From contig RPRK01000031.1 in the NCBI GenBank assembly GCA_003818495.1, positions 1-33,047 on the forward strand: a stretch of DNA of 33,047 nt, given 5' to 3'. Shown piece after piece: positions 32,412 to 33,047 of this stretch. Made by a program: the position numbers and the translations under genes. The DNA is from Burkholderiales bacterium (GTDB lineage: Bacteria; Pseudomonadota; Gammaproteobacteria; Burkholderiales; Burkholderiaceae_E). The stretch's first letter is position 1; every line of letters begins with the position of its first letter. The notes below the pieces were generated by a model that was not told the origin of the DNA, made no database searches, and saw nothing but the letters and a program-made list of their open reading frames with translations.

Positions 32412-33047
32412 TCAGGTGTCGGGCGCGCGTACCGCGGCGGCGCCGAGCACGTCGGCGAAATGGGCGAAGACGCGCGCGGGCAGCCAGCCCAGGCGCCCCG
32501 GCGGACGACCGGTGAGGAAGCCGACGTGGCCGCCCTGCGCCGGGTACTCCAGGCGCACCGCGGGCGACACCTCGGCGGGGGCGGCGAGCGCGGACGCCGG
32601 CAGGAAGGGATCGTTCAGCGCGTTGATGACCAGCGTCGGCACGGTGATGCCGCCGAGGTACTGCCGGCACGACGATCGCGTCCAGTAGTCGATCGCGCCC
32701 GAGAACCCGTGCAGCGGCGCGGTCACGTGCTCGTCGAAGTCGAAGAAGGTGCGGCTGGCCGCGACGACGTCCCGCTCGAAGAGTCCCGGGTGGCGCTCGA
32801 GCATCGCGAGGCTCTTGCGGCGCAGCGTGCGCAGGAAGTTCTCGGTGTAGAGCCGGTTGAAGCCGCGCGACAGGGCCTCCGCGCCGGCCTGCAGGTCCTG
32901 CGGCGGCGATACCGCGGCCGCGGCGGCGACGAAGCCCGCCGACGCGCCGCGCTCGCCGAGCCACTTCAGCAGCACGTTCCCGCCGAGGGACACGCCCACC
33001 GCCAGCATCGCGGGCGACGCCGCGCCGCCGTCGCGAAGCCGCGCGCC
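32412..33047 (-). CDS. YheT-family alpha/beta hydrolase (N-terminus beyond window)
   Basis: The frame is open to the right edge, so the start lies outside the window. About 211 residues are visible, against 320-340 for the family. Close to the cut is the nucleophile elbow VGVSLGGNVLLKWLGE, with the catalytic Ser in GVSLGG. Later phrases typical of YheT are AAAAVSPPQDLQAGAEALSRGFNRLYTENFLRTLRRK, FDEHVTAPLHGF, YLGGITVPTLVINALNDPFLP (catalytic Asp) and YPAQGGHVGFLTG (catalytic His). The Ser-Asp-His triad is therefore complete in the visible part. The natural ester substrate of YheT proteins is not established. Confidence 0.92.
   Translation of the reverse strand, partial: GARLRDGGAASPAMLAVGVSLGGNVLLKWLGERGASAGFVAAAAAVSPPQDLQAGAEALSRGFNRLYTENFLRTLRRKSLAMLERHPGLFERDVVAASRTFFDFDEHVTAPLHGFSGAIDYWTRSSCRQYLGGITVPTLVINALNDPFLPASALAAPAEVSPAVRLEYPAQGGHVGFLTGRPPGRLGWLPARVFAHFADVLGAAAVRAPDT

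Overview
This is a very GC-rich, densely coded chromosomal segment. It most likely comes from a betaproteobacterium of the Burkholderiales type. Three things suggest this: the order RNase II - TonB-like - aroE - mtgA, the orphan Bug/TctC-type binding protein, and recurring 'TAGAAT' -10 boxes in an otherwise GC-saturated background. I see no tRNA or rRNA gene, insertion sequence, integrase or CRISPR array. Both edges cut genes: mpl on the left (5' end missing) and a YheT-type hydrolase on the right (N-terminus missing).

Layout. 1-1.65 kb: mpl (cell-wall recycling) and a YqiA-type esterase. 1.66-3.45 kb: an N-acyl-D-amino-acid deacylase-like amidohydrolase (-), divergent from a FabG-type reductase (+). 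4.4-7.1 kb: a minus-strand run of AIM24, MFS transporter and MarC. 7.2-12.0 kb: a plus-strand run of RNase II-family enzyme, TonB-like protein, aroE and mtgA. 12.0-13.8 kb: the magnesium transporter gene mgtE, behind a long, hairpin-rich leader that carries a possible leader peptide.

13.8-21.9 kb is the most notable region. It is a seven-gene minus-strand operon: TonB-dependent siderophore-type receptor, Tat-signal Opp/Nik-type binding protein, two permeases, one polypeptide with two ATPase domains, ExbB and ExbD. Four successive junctions are 4-base ATGA overlaps. It reads as a self-contained import line from outer membrane to cytoplasm with its own energising proteins, probably for a metal chelate or peptide-like compound. 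Its promoter region carries a palindrome.

22.0-28.2 kb: a beta-CASP metallo-beta-lactamase, a Bug binding protein, a tyrosine phosphatase, a MarR regulator with two operator-like palindromes in a probably leaderless promoter, a divergent MATE exporter, and an acyl-CoA thioesterase translationally coupled to it. 28.4-33.0 kb: a possible 40-residue membrane peptide, a fused redoxin/2OG-Fe(II) oxygenase, moaC, a BepA-like M48 protease divergent from moaC across only 20 bases with a symmetric shared -10 box, a conserved hypothetical protein, and the truncated YheT hydrolase. No gap between genes exceeds 300 bases.
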